A DNA stretch of 64,000 bases from Mycobacterium sp. 236(2023) (GTDB lineage: Bacteria; Actinomycetota; Actinomycetes; Mycobacteriales; Mycobacteriaceae): contig NZ_JARSBP010000004.1 of assembly GCF_029623955.1 (NCBI RefSeq), forward strand, positions 496,001 to 560,000. The letters run 5' to 3'. A program made the position numbers and the translations under genes. A model generated the notes under the pieces. The model searched no databases. It had not been told where the DNA came from and saw only the letters and a program-made list of their open reading frames with translations. Positions 13,101-21,337 of the stretch are shown here, piece after piece (the first letter of the stretch is position 1; each line of letters begins with the position of its first letter).

Positions 13101-14700
13101 CGATCGCCTCGGCTGTCCGCGGCAGCAGCAGCGCCACCCGCTGACCGGGGCCTACGCCCTTGTCGACGAGCGTGTGGGCCACTCGGTTCGCGGCCTCGTC
13201 GAGATCCCGGTACGTCAGCGACTGATCCTCGAAGCTCACCGCCAGCGCATCGGGTGTGCGCGCGACCTGTTCGGCGAACAGTGCCGGAATAGCGGCCGGG
13301 CCCGACGACGGCGTCTCGGCGGTGCGCGTCAGCGCAGATCGATTGCCCCACGCCTGGACTCGCGTCAGCTCGTCGGCGTCGACCACATCGATGGACGACA
13401 TCCGGCGCGCCGGATTCGCGGCCATCGCCATGAGCACCCGCTCCAGTCGCCTGGCCAAGCCGGGCACATCGGAGTTCGAGAACAGCTGTCCCGCACCCAA
13501 TGTGCTCAGGTAGAGGTCGTCACCGGCGCCGGAGAAGACGAGCCCGAAGCCACCGACGAAACCGGAATTGGTCATCGACGCCGTGGCCGCGACCCCGCCG
13601 AAGTCCAGTGAGAAGGCATGTGGGAGGAAGTCGATGACGACTCGGTCGGCGCGCTGCTCTGCGCCGCCGTTCTTGCGCTCAAGGGCGTGCACCGGGAACC
13701 TCTGATGTTGCAACGCTTCCCGGATGCGCGTGTCGACATGCTCACAGAACGCGGTGACCGTCGATCCGGCCGAGGCGGTCAGCACCAACGGCGCCACGCC
13801 GGCCACCATCGCGGGCAGGGTCTTCGACTCAGGCCGGACGCGCCTGCTGACGGGGAAGTCGAGCACCACCTCGCCACCCTGTGCGGACTGGCCGCGCAGC
13901 ATGACCGCGCATGCAGCCGTGATGACCGATGCGCGCGGCATGTTCCACACGTGTGCCAACTCCTGAACGCGGCGCATGACCGCCGGGTCCAGTTGTACGG
14001 GGGTCGACAGGCGATTCGGGTCGTGCTGGTCGATGGACTGCGGCAACCGGCTCGTCGGTGCGCTCTGCGCGGGAAGGTTTCTCGTCCAGTAGCTCTCGTC
14101 CTCGTGGTAGTCCCCCGAGGTCTCGTAGTCCGATTCGCAGTCGACCAAGTCCTTCAGCGAGCCGAAAAACGCTGCGGGGACGGGTTCTCCGGCGACGATC
14201 GCCGAATAGACCGACGCGATTCTGTTGCCGATCAACCCGAGCCCCGCGCCGTCGGTGACGATGTGGTGGAAACATCCGAACAGGCAGTACTCGTCGAACC
14301 CGGTTTCGAAAAGCGCGAAACGGAAGAGCGGTCCGGTGAAATCCAACGGTGTCTGTTGCATCTGCAACGCCATCGCCTGGGCTTCGGCCACGGGGTCCGG
14401 CGCGTCGCTCACATCGTGGAATTCCAGCTCGACGTCCGGATATTCGACCGCCGTTTGATAGACCTGGCCGTCCACTTCCGTGATGGCAACCCTGACGGTT
14501 TCGGCTTCGCCGATGACTCGGCTGATGGCCCATTCGAGCGCGTCGCGTTCGACGGCACCTTCAATGCGCACCAGAAGCCCGAATTGCCACTCCGCACCGA
14601 AGTGGCCCATCTCCTGCTCAAGCCAGATGTCCAACTGCGCGCGCGTCAGCGGATATCCGTGGGCGCCCTGTTCTCGCTGGCGTTCTTTCTGACGTTCCAT
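10108..14700 (-). CDS. Single-module NRPS (C-A-T-E), lipopeptide initiation
   Basis: First synthetase of the lipopeptide assembly line, 1530 aa. I place the start at the ATG at 14700 ([12 protein letters not shown]), 16 bases after the mbtH stop and behind an AAAGG ribosome-binding sequence; the open frame extends upstream only into mbtH. Domains: condensation from about residue 15 with HHIVTDG near 150, adenylation about 490-960, carrier protein with the phosphopantetheine serine at about residue 1009 (FFELGGDS), and epimerization with HHLVVDGVS at about 1179. A condensation domain at the very start of the line suggests acceptance of a fatty acyl starter, as in mycobacterial GPL synthesis. 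The pocket residues D-F-W-S-V-G-M-V-H fit the known threonine code DFWNIGMVH closely, so the first residue is probably Thr, epimerised to D. Classical Mps1 has two modules and starts with Phe, so this is a relative, not a clear orthologue. Confidence 0.93.
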   Translation of the reverse strand: MERQKERQREQGAHGYPLTRAQLDIWLEQEMGHFGAEWQFGLLVRIEGAVERDALEWAISRVIGEAETVRVAITEVDGQVYQTAVEYPDVELEFHDVSDAPDPVAEAQAMALQMQQTPLDFTGPLFRFALFETGFDEYCLFGCFHHIVTDGAGLGLIGNRIASVYSAIVAGEPVPAAFFGSLKDLVDCESDYETSGDYHEDESYWTRNLPAQSAPTSRLPQSIDQHDPNRLSTPVQLDPAVMRRVQELAHVWNMPRASVITAACAVMLRGQSAQGGEVVLDFPVSRRVRPESKTLPAMVAGVAPLVLTASAGSTVTAFCEHVDTRIREALQHQRFPVHALERKNGGAEQRADRVVIDFLPHAFSLDFGGVAATASMTNSGFVGGFGLVFSGAGDDLYLSTLGAGQLFSNSDVPGLARRLERVLMAMAANPARRMSSIDVVDADELTRVQAWGNRSALTRTAETPSSGPAAIPALFAEQVARTPDALAVSFEDQSLTYRDLDEAANRVAHTLVDKGVGPGQRVALLLPRTAEAIVAMVAVTKTGATYVPVDPSVPESRREFVLTDAAPTAVITTAELAGNLAGRELLVLDIAAAADAGSSDTAMPSVGSDEIAYIIYTSGTTGTPKGVAIPHRNVARLLNTLDADMGLAGQVWSQCHSLAFDFSVWEIWGALLFGGRVVVVPDHVVRSPEEFHALLAAEQVSVLSQTPSAFYALQAADMLAPEMGEKLALEAVVFGGEALEPHRLAPWFAAHPQSPRMINMYGITETTVHASFREIVAADLEFTVSPIGVPLDHLAFFVLDDWLQPVPAGVVGELYVAGAGVAEGYVGRAGLSATRFVACPFGAPGERMYRTGDVMAWGADGQLRYVGRADEQVKIRGYRIELGEIQAALAGLPGVEQAEVIAREDRPGDKRLVGYVTGSADPATLRAELAERLPSYMVPTAIVVIDAIPLTVNGKLDTRALPAPEYQDAEGYQAPADAVEEILAGIYAQVLGLNKVGVDESFFELGGDSILSMQVVARARAAGVLCRPRDVFAEQTVARLARVARVADADSGAVDDDGTGPVPATPIVGWLQQMQGPVEQFNQTVVLQAPVGVTEADVVALLQALLDRHPMLRLQVSDDRSLMTVPEPGSVDAGHRVHTVDVLTDDEIVAARTRLDPTAGVMLSAVWVAPTGQLAVVAHHLVVDGVSWRILLEDLNLAWTQRCTGHQVMLPQSGTSFTRWASILTDHAHRPDVVDQADVWRQIASTPAVLPSACPEADTYATAGNLSMDLDVETTQLLLGEVPAAFHAGIHEMLLIAFGLACSEFFGSPTLSVDVEGHGRDDELCDVGDGDVIDLSRTVGWFTTKYPVALTVGGLTWTQVISGDPRLGAVIKDAKEQLRTQPDGLNYGALRYLNHDVDLDGDDPSIAFNYLGRQGVTAADAADGVWQIRQDGWSVTEVAAAIPLPLPHTLELNAGTVDTGTGPRLRAGWTWATSVLNQAQVNRLGQLWFDALTGICTHVQDGGGGLTPSDIAVGLSQQQIDELQRQYADS

Positions 14701-14716
14701 TCGACGCAACCGACCT

Positions 14717-14947
14717 TTACGCTCGACTCCCGCCGGCCGACAACCTTTCGCGCAGGGTCCTCGGCCGGATGTCCGTCCAGTTCTGTTCGATGTAGTCGAG
14801 ACAGTCGGCACGATCCGCTTCGCCGTGGACCACTCGCCAGCCGGCAGGAATGTCGGCGAAGGTCGGCCACAGGCTGTGTTGCTCCTCGTCGTTGACCAGG
14901 ACGAAGAAGCTGCCCTTGTCGTCGTCGAACGGATTGATGCTCAACAT
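14717..14947 (-). CDS. mbtH: MbtH-like NRPS accessory protein
   Basis: A 76-aa MbtH-family protein that begins [14 protein letters not shown] and contains the family residues N-x-E-x-Q-x-S-L-W-P and a P-A-G-W segment (around residues 20-37), then the T-D-I-R-P signature near residue 58. MbtH proteins bind NRPS adenylation domains and are often needed for their folding and activity. It lies directly upstream of the NRPS pair with 16 bases between genes, so it is the first gene of the NRPS operon, as in mycobacterial GPL loci. A TCCTGGAG sequence ahead of the ATG is a good ribosome-binding site. Confidence 0.96.
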   Translation of the reverse strand: MLSINPFDDDKGSFFVLVNDEEQHSLWPTFADIPAGWRVVHGEADRADCLDYIEQNWTDIRPRTLRERLSAGGSRA

Positions 14948-15263
14948 TTCTCCAGGAAGTTAATTGACGTACCTGTAATAGTTGCTAGACATTACTGGCT
15001 GCTGTGACCTCTGTCACTTGCTGTGATCCTTGTCACCTGGCTTTTCGTTCGCTGCTCGTCCTGCAGCTATTCGTTGATCGGATCTTTGACTGTGTCGACG
15101 CGCCGTTTTCAGATGTAGCGGTACACCGAGTCACCGGCGGGCTGTGCTGGATGTACTTACGCAACCGATGGTAGCGGAGGATCTCCTAAAAATGACGCAG
15201 TTGATTATTTTGGGTGGCGTCGAGCTAACAAGCTGCCATGGTCGGCAAGGGCGGAGTTGCGCC
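14948..15263. promoter_or_regulatory. Intergenic region upstream of the mbtH-NRPS operon
   Basis: A 316-base gap between the glycosyltransferase stop and mbtH, with no convincing gene. It is more AT-rich than its surroundings, for example around 15183-15235. It holds two CRP-like palindromes (15003-15037), a TATTAC -10-like hexamer on the minus strand (14975-14980) and the CGTCAATT motif (14962-14969) just before the ribosome-binding site. I infer that this is the main promoter of the NRPS operon. Confidence 0.6.
15003..15037. promoter_or_regulatory. Tandem CRP/FNR-type palindromes
   Basis: Two adjacent matches to the CRP-type consensus TGTGA-N6-TCACA lie at 15003-15018 (TGTGA-CCTCTG-TCACT) and 15022-15037 (TGTGA-TCCTTG-TCACC). 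Their starts are 19 bases apart. Mycobacterial CRP (Rv3676 family) uses this consensus. The first site is centred about 63 bases upstream of the mbtH ATG, which would be near -41 if transcription starts inside the CGTCAATT motif. Binding is inferred. Confidence 0.55.
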
Positions 15264-16532
15264 TCAGCCGACACGCTGGACGAGCGCGAAATTTTCCAGG
15301 AGTTCAGCGGTGTACGCAGCGCTTATTTCGGGATCGGTGATCCGGGTGGCGAGATCTCGGGCCCTCGCGACGTAAGGCGGCGCGAGGATGGTGCGCAGAT
15401 CCGCCACGAGCGACGCCTCGTCGGCGGTCGAGAAGCGCCGCGCCGTTCCGACTCTCAGACGCTTGACTGCGGCTCCATAGATCGCGTGGACCATGTCCCA
15501 GTAGAGGATCAGCTGCGGCACGCCGGCGCGCATTCCGATGGGGGTCGTACTGGATCCGCCGTGATGAACCAGTGCTCGGCATTTCGGGAATATCACCGGG
15601 TAATTCAGGGTGCCGACCACCTTGACATGCTCATCGAGCGGAAGTTTGCTGAAATTCGTCCCAGCTGCACCGATGAGCGCGCGTTCGCCTAGCTGGGCGC
15701 AGGCGGAGCTGATCATCGCGATGGTGTCCGCGGGCGATTCCACCGGGATGCTGCCGAACCCGAAGTAGATCGGCGGTGTGCCCACGTCGATCCACTCCGA
15801 GACCTCCGCGTCGGTGTCGGTCGCCAGCCCCAGCGTGAGCGTTCCGACGAACGGCCGTTGCGGGCTCAGATGCGTCCACTCCGCCGCCAGCCCGGGAAAG
15901 CAGGCCTCGTCGTATGCCTGGATCTCCAACGATCCACGTTCGGTGATCCGCCGCGGCGCCGAGCCCGTCGACTCCGGCAGCCCGAGCTCGCGACGCTGCG
16001 TGTCCTCGACCTTCTTCGTCACCCGCCACGACACCCACCAGAACGCCCGCACCGCGGCGCGGCTCAGCGACGCCGGCAGCGATGTCAGAACGACGCCGTT
16101 GGGCCGCAGCGGGAAATAGTGCAGCGTCGCCAACGGAATGTCGTAGTGCTCAGCGACATTGGCGGCGGCATCTTCGAAGTTGATGCCCGTGAAGATCGCG
16201 TCTGCGCCGTCGGCCAACGACATCAGCGTGGTGCTCATGTCCTGCCAGCCTTTGAGCAGGGGACCCGCGATCTCCACCCTCGCCTTGGCCATCCGTCGCA
16301 CCTTCCAGGGACTGCGGAAGAAGCAGGTCCAGAAATCGCGGTGCGCATCCAGGATGGATGCCGAATCGGGACCGAAGCCGACGGACGGAATGCCCGCTGC
16401 CTCGGTGAAGCCGACCAGGTCGGGTGGCACGGCGATGTGCACGTCGTGGCCTCGCCGGATCAGCTCGCGGCCGACGGCGGCAGACGGCTCGATGTCGCCG
16501 CGGCTCCCCCACGTCGCCAGTACGAATTTCAT
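15264..16532 (-). CDS. GPL-type GT1 glycosyltransferase (first of three)
   Basis: A 422-aa glycosyltransferase of the UGT/GT1 (GT-B fold) family, matching mycobacterial GPL Gtf proteins in length and motifs. The N-terminus MKFVLATWGSRGDIEPS carries the typical G-x-R-G-D-x-E-P acceptor-side motif, and the C-terminal half has VHHGGSSTTPIGMRAGVPQ, the nucleotide-sugar binding segment. The first histidine of HHGG and the aspartate of YWDMVH are present. It would move a deoxysugar from a dTDP- or UDP-donor onto the lipopeptide. It starts 3 bases after the stop of the upstream methyltransferase gene, so the two are co-transcribed. Which sugar and which hydroxyl cannot be told from the sequence. Related genes in this window are at 24975-26255 and 31319-32605. 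Confidence 0.9.
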   Translation of the reverse strand: MKFVLATWGSRGDIEPSAAVGRELIRRGHDVHIAVPPDLVGFTEAAGIPSVGFGPDSASILDAHRDFWTCFFRSPWKVRRMAKARVEIAGPLLKGWQDMSTTLMSLADGADAIFTGINFEDAAANVAEHYDIPLATLHYFPLRPNGVVLTSLPASLSRAAVRAFWWVSWRVTKKVEDTQRRELGLPESTGSAPRRITERGSLEIQAYDEACFPGLAAEWTHLSPQRPFVGTLTLGLATDTDAEVSEWIDVGTPPIYFGFGSIPVESPADTIAMISSACAQLGERALIGAAGTNFSKLPLDEHVKVVGTLNYPVIFPKCRALVHHGGSSTTPIGMRAGVPQLILYWDMVHAIYGAAVKRLRVGTARRFSTADEASLVADLRTILAPPYVARARDLATRITDPEISAAYTAELLENFALVQRVG

Positions 16533-16535
16533 CGC

Positions 16536-17285
16536 TTACGTCGAGGAGCTCGCGGCCAGGAACTCGTCGACGTATCGGGGCGGCTTCAGGTTCAGCAAGC
16601 GCTTGCGGTCGGCCTTGAGGTCTGCATACGTGAGCGACGCGACCTGCTCCGGCGTATACGGCAGCGTCGACTCCGGGGTGCCTTTCCGGACGAACCCGAC
16701 ACCCTGGTCGCACTTGAGGACTCCGACGAGCAGGTCGGGGCGGGTGCTGCGCAAATGGACGATCGCCTTCCAGACGTCACCGTTCCACAGGCCGATGACC
16801 AGCGGGCCCTTCTGGCCGGCGATGAACTCGTCCCAGGATTCGGCGCGGCGGCCGGCCAGTTCGAAGGGCGGGTTGCAGTCGTGCAGGAAGATGATGCCGT
16901 CGTCTTTCAGGTGTCGCACGGTGTACTCGACGTCGCGGACGACCTGCTCGTAGGTGTGCAGGCCGTCGATCAGGGCGACGTCGACCGGGTGCTCGTCGAG
17001 AAACGCCGCTTCGTTCTCGAAGAACGCGTCACTCGTCGTCTCGAAATAGTGGGTGGTGCGGCCCTTCGCGTCGGCGATCTCGCGGGTGCGCTGCGGAATC
17101 CGGAAGGCCGGGTCGACGGCGATCTTCACGTCAGCGCTGATCTTCTGGAACGCCTGCCCGCGGGAGACGCCGATCTCGAGGTAGACAGGGTCCACGCGTC
17201 CGTCGAGCGCACGTTGGACAGCCCTGATCCGGTTCATGCCCGGCAAGGCGTCCGCCAACATCACGAGCCCGTTGTTGATACCCAC
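16536..17285 (-). CDS. Class I SAM-dependent O-methyltransferase (Methyltransf_24 type)
   Basis: A 249-aa methyltransferase with a Rossmann-fold SAM site: V-Y-L-E-I-G-V-S-R-G-Q-A (around residues 38-50), then ALIDGLHTYEQVVRD and IIFLHDCNPP, typical of the Methyltransf_24 family. It is likely to O-methylate a sugar of the glycolipid; related enzymes occur in mycobacterial GPL loci. The start is a GTG at 17285. The gene is directly followed by a glycosyltransferase with 3 bases between them, and is divergent from the DUF2505 gene with only 66 bases between starts, so both promoters share that space. The exact hydroxyl methylated is unknown. Confidence 0.85.
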   Translation of the reverse strand: MGINNGLVMLADALPGMNRIRAVQRALDGRVDPVYLEIGVSRGQAFQKISADVKIAVDPAFRIPQRTREIADAKGRTTHYFETTSDAFFENEAAFLDEHPVDVALIDGLHTYEQVVRDVEYTVRHLKDDGIIFLHDCNPPFELAGRRAESWDEFIAGQKGPLVIGLWNGDVWKAIVHLRSTRPDLLVGVLKCDQGVGFVRKGTPESTLPYTPEQVASLTYADLKADRKRLLNLKPPRYVDEFLAASSST

Positions 17286-17303
17286 GCGAAGATCCTGCCC
17301 GTA

Positions 17304-17334
17304 AATTGACGTTCCTGTTCATAAAATCGTCAAC
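17304..17334. promoter_or_regulatory. Divergent promoter element with inverted CGTCAA copies
   Basis: The 66-base gap between divergent starts contains AATTGACG (17304-17311, reading CGTCAATT toward the minus-strand gene) and CGTCAAC (17328-17334, toward the plus-strand gene). They form an inverted pair TTGACG-N16-CGTCAA. A TAAAAT hexamer (17322-17327) immediately precedes the plus-strand copy. A regulatory role is inferred. Confidence 0.35.
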
Positions 17335-17351
17335 TCACCCTAGGGAGTGGC

Positions 17352-17861
17352 ATGTATTCGTTCAACGGCTCGGCCGAATCGGGCGCCAGCGTCGAAGAGA
17401 TCCATGCCGCGTTCGGGCGTGAGGATTACTGGCTGGCTCGCCTCGCGGCCGGTGAAGCCCCGACGACGCTGGACTCCCTCGATGTCCATGCCGATGGCAC
17501 GGTCGTCGTGCACATGACGCAGCACATCGGCCGGCAGCTGTTACCCGGGATGGTGGCCCGCATGGTGCCCGGTGACCTGAAGATGGAGTGCACCGAGACG
17601 TGGACGCCCGGCGACGGTCAGGTGCGGGGTCGGGTCGGAGTCACCGTCTCTGGAGGGCTCGGATCATGCAGCGCGACAACATCTCTGAAGCCGATCGCCG
17701 GTGGATCGCAGTTGCACTTCGACGGCCGCGTGCAAGTCAAGATCCCGCTGGTCGGCGGGAGCCTGGAGAAGACCATCGGCAACGACCTGGCGCAGAACTT
17801 GCCGTCGATTCTCCGCTTCACGGCGGAGTGGATCGCGCAAAACGATCAACCGTTCTCGTGA
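17352..17861 (+). CDS. DUF2505 family protein
   Basis: A 169-aa protein that fits the actinobacterial DUF2505 family, whose fold resembles START/polyketide-cyclase lipid-binding proteins. It starts MYSFNGSAES, has no signal peptide or membrane segment, and ends in a C-terminal amphipathic helix (LRFTAEWIAQN). It could bind a hydrophobic ligand in the cytoplasm, but no function is established. It converges with the membrane-anchored methyltransferase; the two reading frames overlap by 16 bases at their 3' ends. It is divergent from the methyltransferase-glycosyltransferase operon. The upstream AT-rich TAAAAT followed by CGTCAAC may be its promoter. Confidence 0.75.
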   Translation: MYSFNGSAESGASVEEIHAAFGREDYWLARLAAGEAPTTLDSLDVHADGTVVVHMTQHIGRQLLPGMVARMVPGDLKMECTETWTPGDGQVRGRVGVTVSGGLGSCSATTSLKPIAGGSQLHFDGRVQVKIPLVGGSLEKTIGNDLAQNLPSILRFTAEWIAQNDQPFS

Positions 17862-18979
17862 TTGCGGCCTAACGCACCGAGCCCGGTGATCTCGAGGCTT
17901 ACCGACTTCCGTTGTCCCGCAGCGCCGAGCATGAAGGCGATGTCACCCCACGGTGCGCCCAACCAGAACCGCCAGAACCGCTTGCCGAAAAACGTCCACG
18001 CATACCGCCCGTCCCCCAGCGACCAGTACCCGGCGATCAGGATCAGGTAGTACGACAGTCGCTTCCAGCGCGATGTGACCATCTCGACGTTCATTTCCCA
18101 CACTTCCAGGCCCCACGCCCGGTAGTGCCATTCCAGGCCGTACTTCTTCTGGAATTCGTAGAACGCGCGGAGTTCGCCGTTGGTGACCATGTACTCGTCG
18201 AAGACGAGGATCGATCCTTCGACGAAGTGGTCCTTGCACGTCTCCAGTGCGTGCAGGCAGCTCTCGTACGTGTCGAGGTCCATGTGGAAGAGCGAGATCG
18301 GGGCGTCGGGCCGATCTGCCAGGAACGGTTCGAGTGTCTCGTAGGTCATCCCCTTGATGAACTCGACATCGCGCCCCAGCGCCGGGGGGATCCCATGCTG
18401 CAACGTGACGCCGGTGTCGTGGATGAAGCGCTGCGCCAGCGGCTCGGACAGCGAGAACGTTCCGCGCTTGACCATGATCTGGTCGTCGATCTGCCAGTCC
18501 TCGACGAGCCCCTCGAAAGTGTCGAAGCCATAGACCTTTTGGCCGCTCGCCTCGGACGTCAGCCGGGTCGACCAGCCGATCCAGACGCCGAGATCGAGGA
18601 GCAGTTCTTCGGTGTTGTCGTTGCGCGGCGGTGACAGTCGCGAGGCTTCCCACAGCAGGGTGTGATCGGAGATCTTGCACTGCCGAAGGTCGGACAGCGA
18701 TTGGCGGATGAAGGCCTGGTACTCGTCTTCGTAGACGCCGATGTCGCGTGAGTACAGATTGGGGATGTAGCGATCGCGACCCCGGTAGATCAGTCGTCCG
18801 ACCACGAGTAAGGCGAGCGCCACGGGGATCACGACGAGAAGGATCGGTGCGAAGAAGCACGCCGCGGCGACACCGACTGCTATGACGACCAGCACGGACT
18901 TCCAGACGCGATGCAGTGTCGTCCGATCCACGGCCTGCCCGCCGGTCCGATCCGCTGACCGCCTGTCGACTAGATCCAC
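17846..18979 (-). CDS. Membrane-anchored TylF/MycF-type methyltransferase
   Basis: A 377-aa protein with two adjacent hydrophobic stretches near the N-terminus (about residues 28-62) followed by a cytosolic TylF-like (macrocin O-methyltransferase) domain. The domain shows LDLGVWIGWSTRL (SAM loop), KVYGFDTFEGL, SLFHMDLDTYESCLHAL and ILVFDEYMVTNGE, where the aspartates of LDTYE and FDEY fit the metal-binding positions of this family. A third hydrophobic patch lies near the C-terminus (RLSYYLILIAGYW). TylF enzymes methylate sugar hydroxyls on glycosylated products. The membrane anchor is unusual and suggests work on a membrane-bound lipid substrate. The GTG at 18979 has GGAGGT at good spacing. 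The 3' end overlaps the convergent DUF2505 gene. Confidence 0.8.
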   Translation of the reverse strand: MDLVDRRSADRTGGQAVDRTTLHRVWKSVLVVIAVGVAAACFFAPILLVVIPVALALLVVGRLIYRGRDRYIPNLYSRDIGVYEDEYQAFIRQSLSDLRQCKISDHTLLWEASRLSPPRNDNTEELLLDLGVWIGWSTRLTSEASGQKVYGFDTFEGLVEDWQIDDQIMVKRGTFSLSEPLAQRFIHDTGVTLQHGIPPALGRDVEFIKGMTYETLEPFLADRPDAPISLFHMDLDTYESCLHALETCKDHFVEGSILVFDEYMVTNGELRAFYEFQKKYGLEWHYRAWGLEVWEMNVEMVTSRWKRLSYYLILIAGYWSLGDGRYAWTFFGKRFWRFWLGAPWGDIAFMLGAAGQRKSVSLEITGLGALGRNHENG

Positions 18980-19188
18980 CGCTTACCTCCAGGTCCTCGG
19001 CTAGCCACACTAGGTCCTCAAACCGCGTGTGCTGCCCTGATCGTCAATTTGATCCATCAGAAAATGACGGATGCGATAATTCCTCGACTCTAGGGCTTCG
19101 CGCGGGGGTCGAGAGTGCGGGGCCGTCGTGGCGGCGCCGGTCCGCGCCCAGTCCACAGTCGACATCTAACAGAAAGCAGGAGTAGCGG
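18980..19188. promoter_or_regulatory. Divergent promoter region (methyltransferase / epimerase)
   Basis: A 209-base divergent gap. It contains CGTCAATT on the plus strand at 19042-19049, a GATAAT -10-like hexamer at 19075-19080 and an AGCAGGAG ribosome-binding sequence just before the epimerase TTG start. No gene is seen here. Confidence 0.4.
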
Positions 19189-20268
19189 TTGGCGACCACA
19201 TCCGTACTTATCACCGGCGGAGCGGGATTCATCGGATCCGCCCTCGCACGCCGGCTCGTCCATGCCGGCTACGACGTGGCCGTGATGGACATCCTGCATC
19301 CGCAGGTGCACGGCACAGAAAGCCTGATCGACCTACCTCCGGCGGTCCGGTTGTTCACTGGCGACGTGACGCATGCGCCCGACTGGGACGCTGCGCTTCG
19401 CCTGTGCCGCCCTGACCAGATCGTGCACCTGGCCGCTGAAACGGGCACAGCACAGTCACTTTCGGAAGCGACCAGGCACGGTTCGGTCAACGTCGTCGGT
19501 ACGACGCAGCTGTTGGATGCCCTGAGCCGCGCCGGCCACGTGCCCGATCAGCTTGTCGTCGCATCGTCCCGAGCCGTCTACGGTGAGGGTGCTTGGCAGT
19601 CCGGTGGCCAGACCTTCTACCCGCCACCGCGCAGCCACGCTCAGCTGCGGGCCGAAATCTGGGATCCACAGGGGCCGAACGGCGATACCGCCATTCCCCT
19701 TGCCAGTTCGGCACCACGAACCGAACCCCGCCCCACCAATATCTATGCCGCAACGAAACTCGCGCAGGAGCACATCTTGGCCGCGTGGGCCGCAGCCCGT
19801 GACTGCAACCTCAGCGTGCTGCGGCTGCAGAACGTCTACGGCCCCGGCCAGTCGCTGACGAATTCGTACACCGGAATCGTCGCGCTTTTCGCGCGATTGT
19901 CGCGCGAGCGGCAGGCCTTGGAGGTGTACGAAGACGGACGAATCCTGCGCGACTTCGTCTACATCGAGGACGTCGTCGAAGCGTTGTACGGTGCAATCCG
20001 ACGTCCAGCGCCTTCGCGCTGCATCGACATCGGGTCAGGGGTGCCGACGACCATCCACGAATTGGCCCGCAAGACCGCGGCCATCTGCCGCGCTCCCGAG
20101 CCAGTCGTCGTCGGCAAGTTCCGTGACGGAGACGTTCGTGCGGCGCGATGTGATGTCGAGGTAGCGAGAAAAGAGCTTGATTGGCAGCCCAAATGGACCC
20201 TCGAGGATGGTCTGGCCGCGTTGTTGCATTGGATCGGCGAAAGCGCTGTCCAACAATCGATCTCGTGA
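19189..20268 (+). CDS. NAD-dependent nucleotide-sugar epimerase/dehydratase (extended SDR)
   Basis: A 359-aa extended short-chain dehydrogenase. The nucleotide-binding motif [14 protein letters not shown] is at the N-terminus, the S-S-R-A-V-Y-G segment provides the catalytic serine region, and Y-A-A-T-K gives the Y-x3-K pair. It most resembles NDP-hexose 4-epimerases and dTDP-6-deoxysugar epimerases of GPL loci, and would adjust the stereochemistry of a dTDP-deoxysugar before transfer. A long insertion after the V-Y-G segment (about residues 130-185) is noticeable. The start is a TTG preceded by AGCAGGAG. It stands alone on the plus strand and converges with the next SDR gene. The exact substrate cannot be assigned. 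Confidence 0.85.
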   Translation: MATTSVLITGGAGFIGSALARRLVHAGYDVAVMDILHPQVHGTESLIDLPPAVRLFTGDVTHAPDWDAALRLCRPDQIVHLAAETGTAQSLSEATRHGSVNVVGTTQLLDALSRAGHVPDQLVVASSRAVYGEGAWQSGGQTFYPPPRSHAQLRAEIWDPQGPNGDTAIPLASSAPRTEPRPTNIYAATKLAQEHILAAWAAARDCNLSVLRLQNVYGPGQSLTNSYTGIVALFARLSRERQALEVYEDGRILRDFVYIEDVVEALYGAIRRPAPSRCIDIGSGVPTTIHELARKTAAICRAPEPVVVGKFRDGDVRAARCDVEVARKELDWQPKWTLEDGLAALLHWIGESAVQQSIS

Positions 20269-20319
20269 TCTCCAGTAGGCAATAGGAGCTCGCGTGATCG
20301 ACTGCACGATTCTTCAGTG

Positions 20320-21306
20320 CTATGCGCCCCCGAGGTACCACGGATTGGCACGCGCCCATTCGATGGTGCGTCGAAGCCCCTCCTCCAGGTCGACCTGGAG
20401 ACGCCAACCCAGCTCACGTTGCGCCTTCGTGGAATCGGGAACACGGCGGGGAATATCCTCATAGCTTGCGCCGTAACGCTCGGCCGTGTCGAAAGCCGTC
20501 ATGCTGGACACCGAATCGACACCGGCGATCTTGATAGCCAGGTCGAGAGCATCGCGCATGGTCGTCTCGGTCATACTCCCGATATTGAAAACCTCACCGA
20601 CTGCCGCGTCGCTGTCGGCGGCCAACAAGGTGCCCGCGACAGCGTCATCGACGTAGGTGAAGCACCGCGTCTGGCTCCCCGAATCGTAGAGCAACGGATC
20701 GAGGCCATTGAGGATTCGATGGATGCTCTTCGAGATCACGAAAATCGGATTCTGCCTGGGCCCATACACATTGAAAAAGCGCACAACGGTGACCGGTAAC
20801 CCGTAGGTGTCATGCATGGCGAAGACCAGATGCTCAGCCATCGCCTTGCTGGTGCTATAACTCCAGCGCGCAGTCTTGGTCGAGCCCAGCACGCGATCGT
20901 CGTCTTCGGACCAGGGCGTCGCGGGGTTCTTACCGAATACCTCAGAGGTGCTGGTGAATACGAGACGTGACCCATGCCGGTGGCACAACTCAAGGACATT
21001 GCGCGTACCTGTGACGCTGACATCGGCAACGCGCAGCGGATCTTCGACGTACTTGTTGACACCGACCACGGAGGCCAGGTGGAAGACCTTGTCGACGTCG
21101 GGTGTGATGGCCGCTTGCAGAGAGTCGAGGTCAGTGACATCGCCCTGCACAAATCTGAAGTCGGGATGCCGATCGAAGTCGATGCTGGTGTCCCGGGTGT
21201 TCTCGGCGAAATCGAAAACCGTGACCGAATCGCCGCGATCCAACAATGCGGTCACCAGATGCGATCCAACGAAGCCGTATCCGCCCGTGACGACGACATT
21301 TGCCAT
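20320..21306 (-). CDS. Extended SDR, UDP-glucuronate decarboxylase-like
   Basis: A 328-aa NAD-dependent SDR with TGGYGFVGSHL at the N-terminus, T-S-T-S-E-V-F-G in the active site and R-W-S-Y-S-T-S-K carrying the Y-x3-K pair. The S-E pair in TSEVFG and the RW-x-YS-x-SK context fit UDP-glucuronate decarboxylases (UXS and ArnA types) better than 4-epimerases or dTDP-glucose dehydratases. It would turn a UDP-uronic acid into a UDP-pentose or UDP-4-keto-pentose. The start ATG at 21306 follows a GAGGAA ribosome-binding site and lies 31 bases after the stop of the UDP-sugar dehydrogenase gene, which could make its substrate. A UDP-glucuronate epimerase is an alternative. Confidence 0.82.
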   Translation of the reverse strand: MANVVVTGGYGFVGSHLVTALLDRGDSVTVFDFAENTRDTSIDFDRHPDFRFVQGDVTDLDSLQAAITPDVDKVFHLASVVGVNKYVEDPLRVADVSVTGTRNVLELCHRHGSRLVFTSTSEVFGKNPATPWSEDDDRVLGSTKTARWSYSTSKAMAEHLVFAMHDTYGLPVTVVRFFNVYGPRQNPIFVISKSIHRILNGLDPLLYDSGSQTRCFTYVDDAVAGTLLAADSDAAVGEVFNIGSMTETTMRDALDLAIKIAGVDSVSSMTAFDTAERYGASYEDIPRRVPDSTKAQRELGWRLQVDLEEGLRRTIEWARANPWYLGGA

Positions 21307-21337
21307 GTTTCCTCAATCTCCCGCTGGGTCACGCGGC

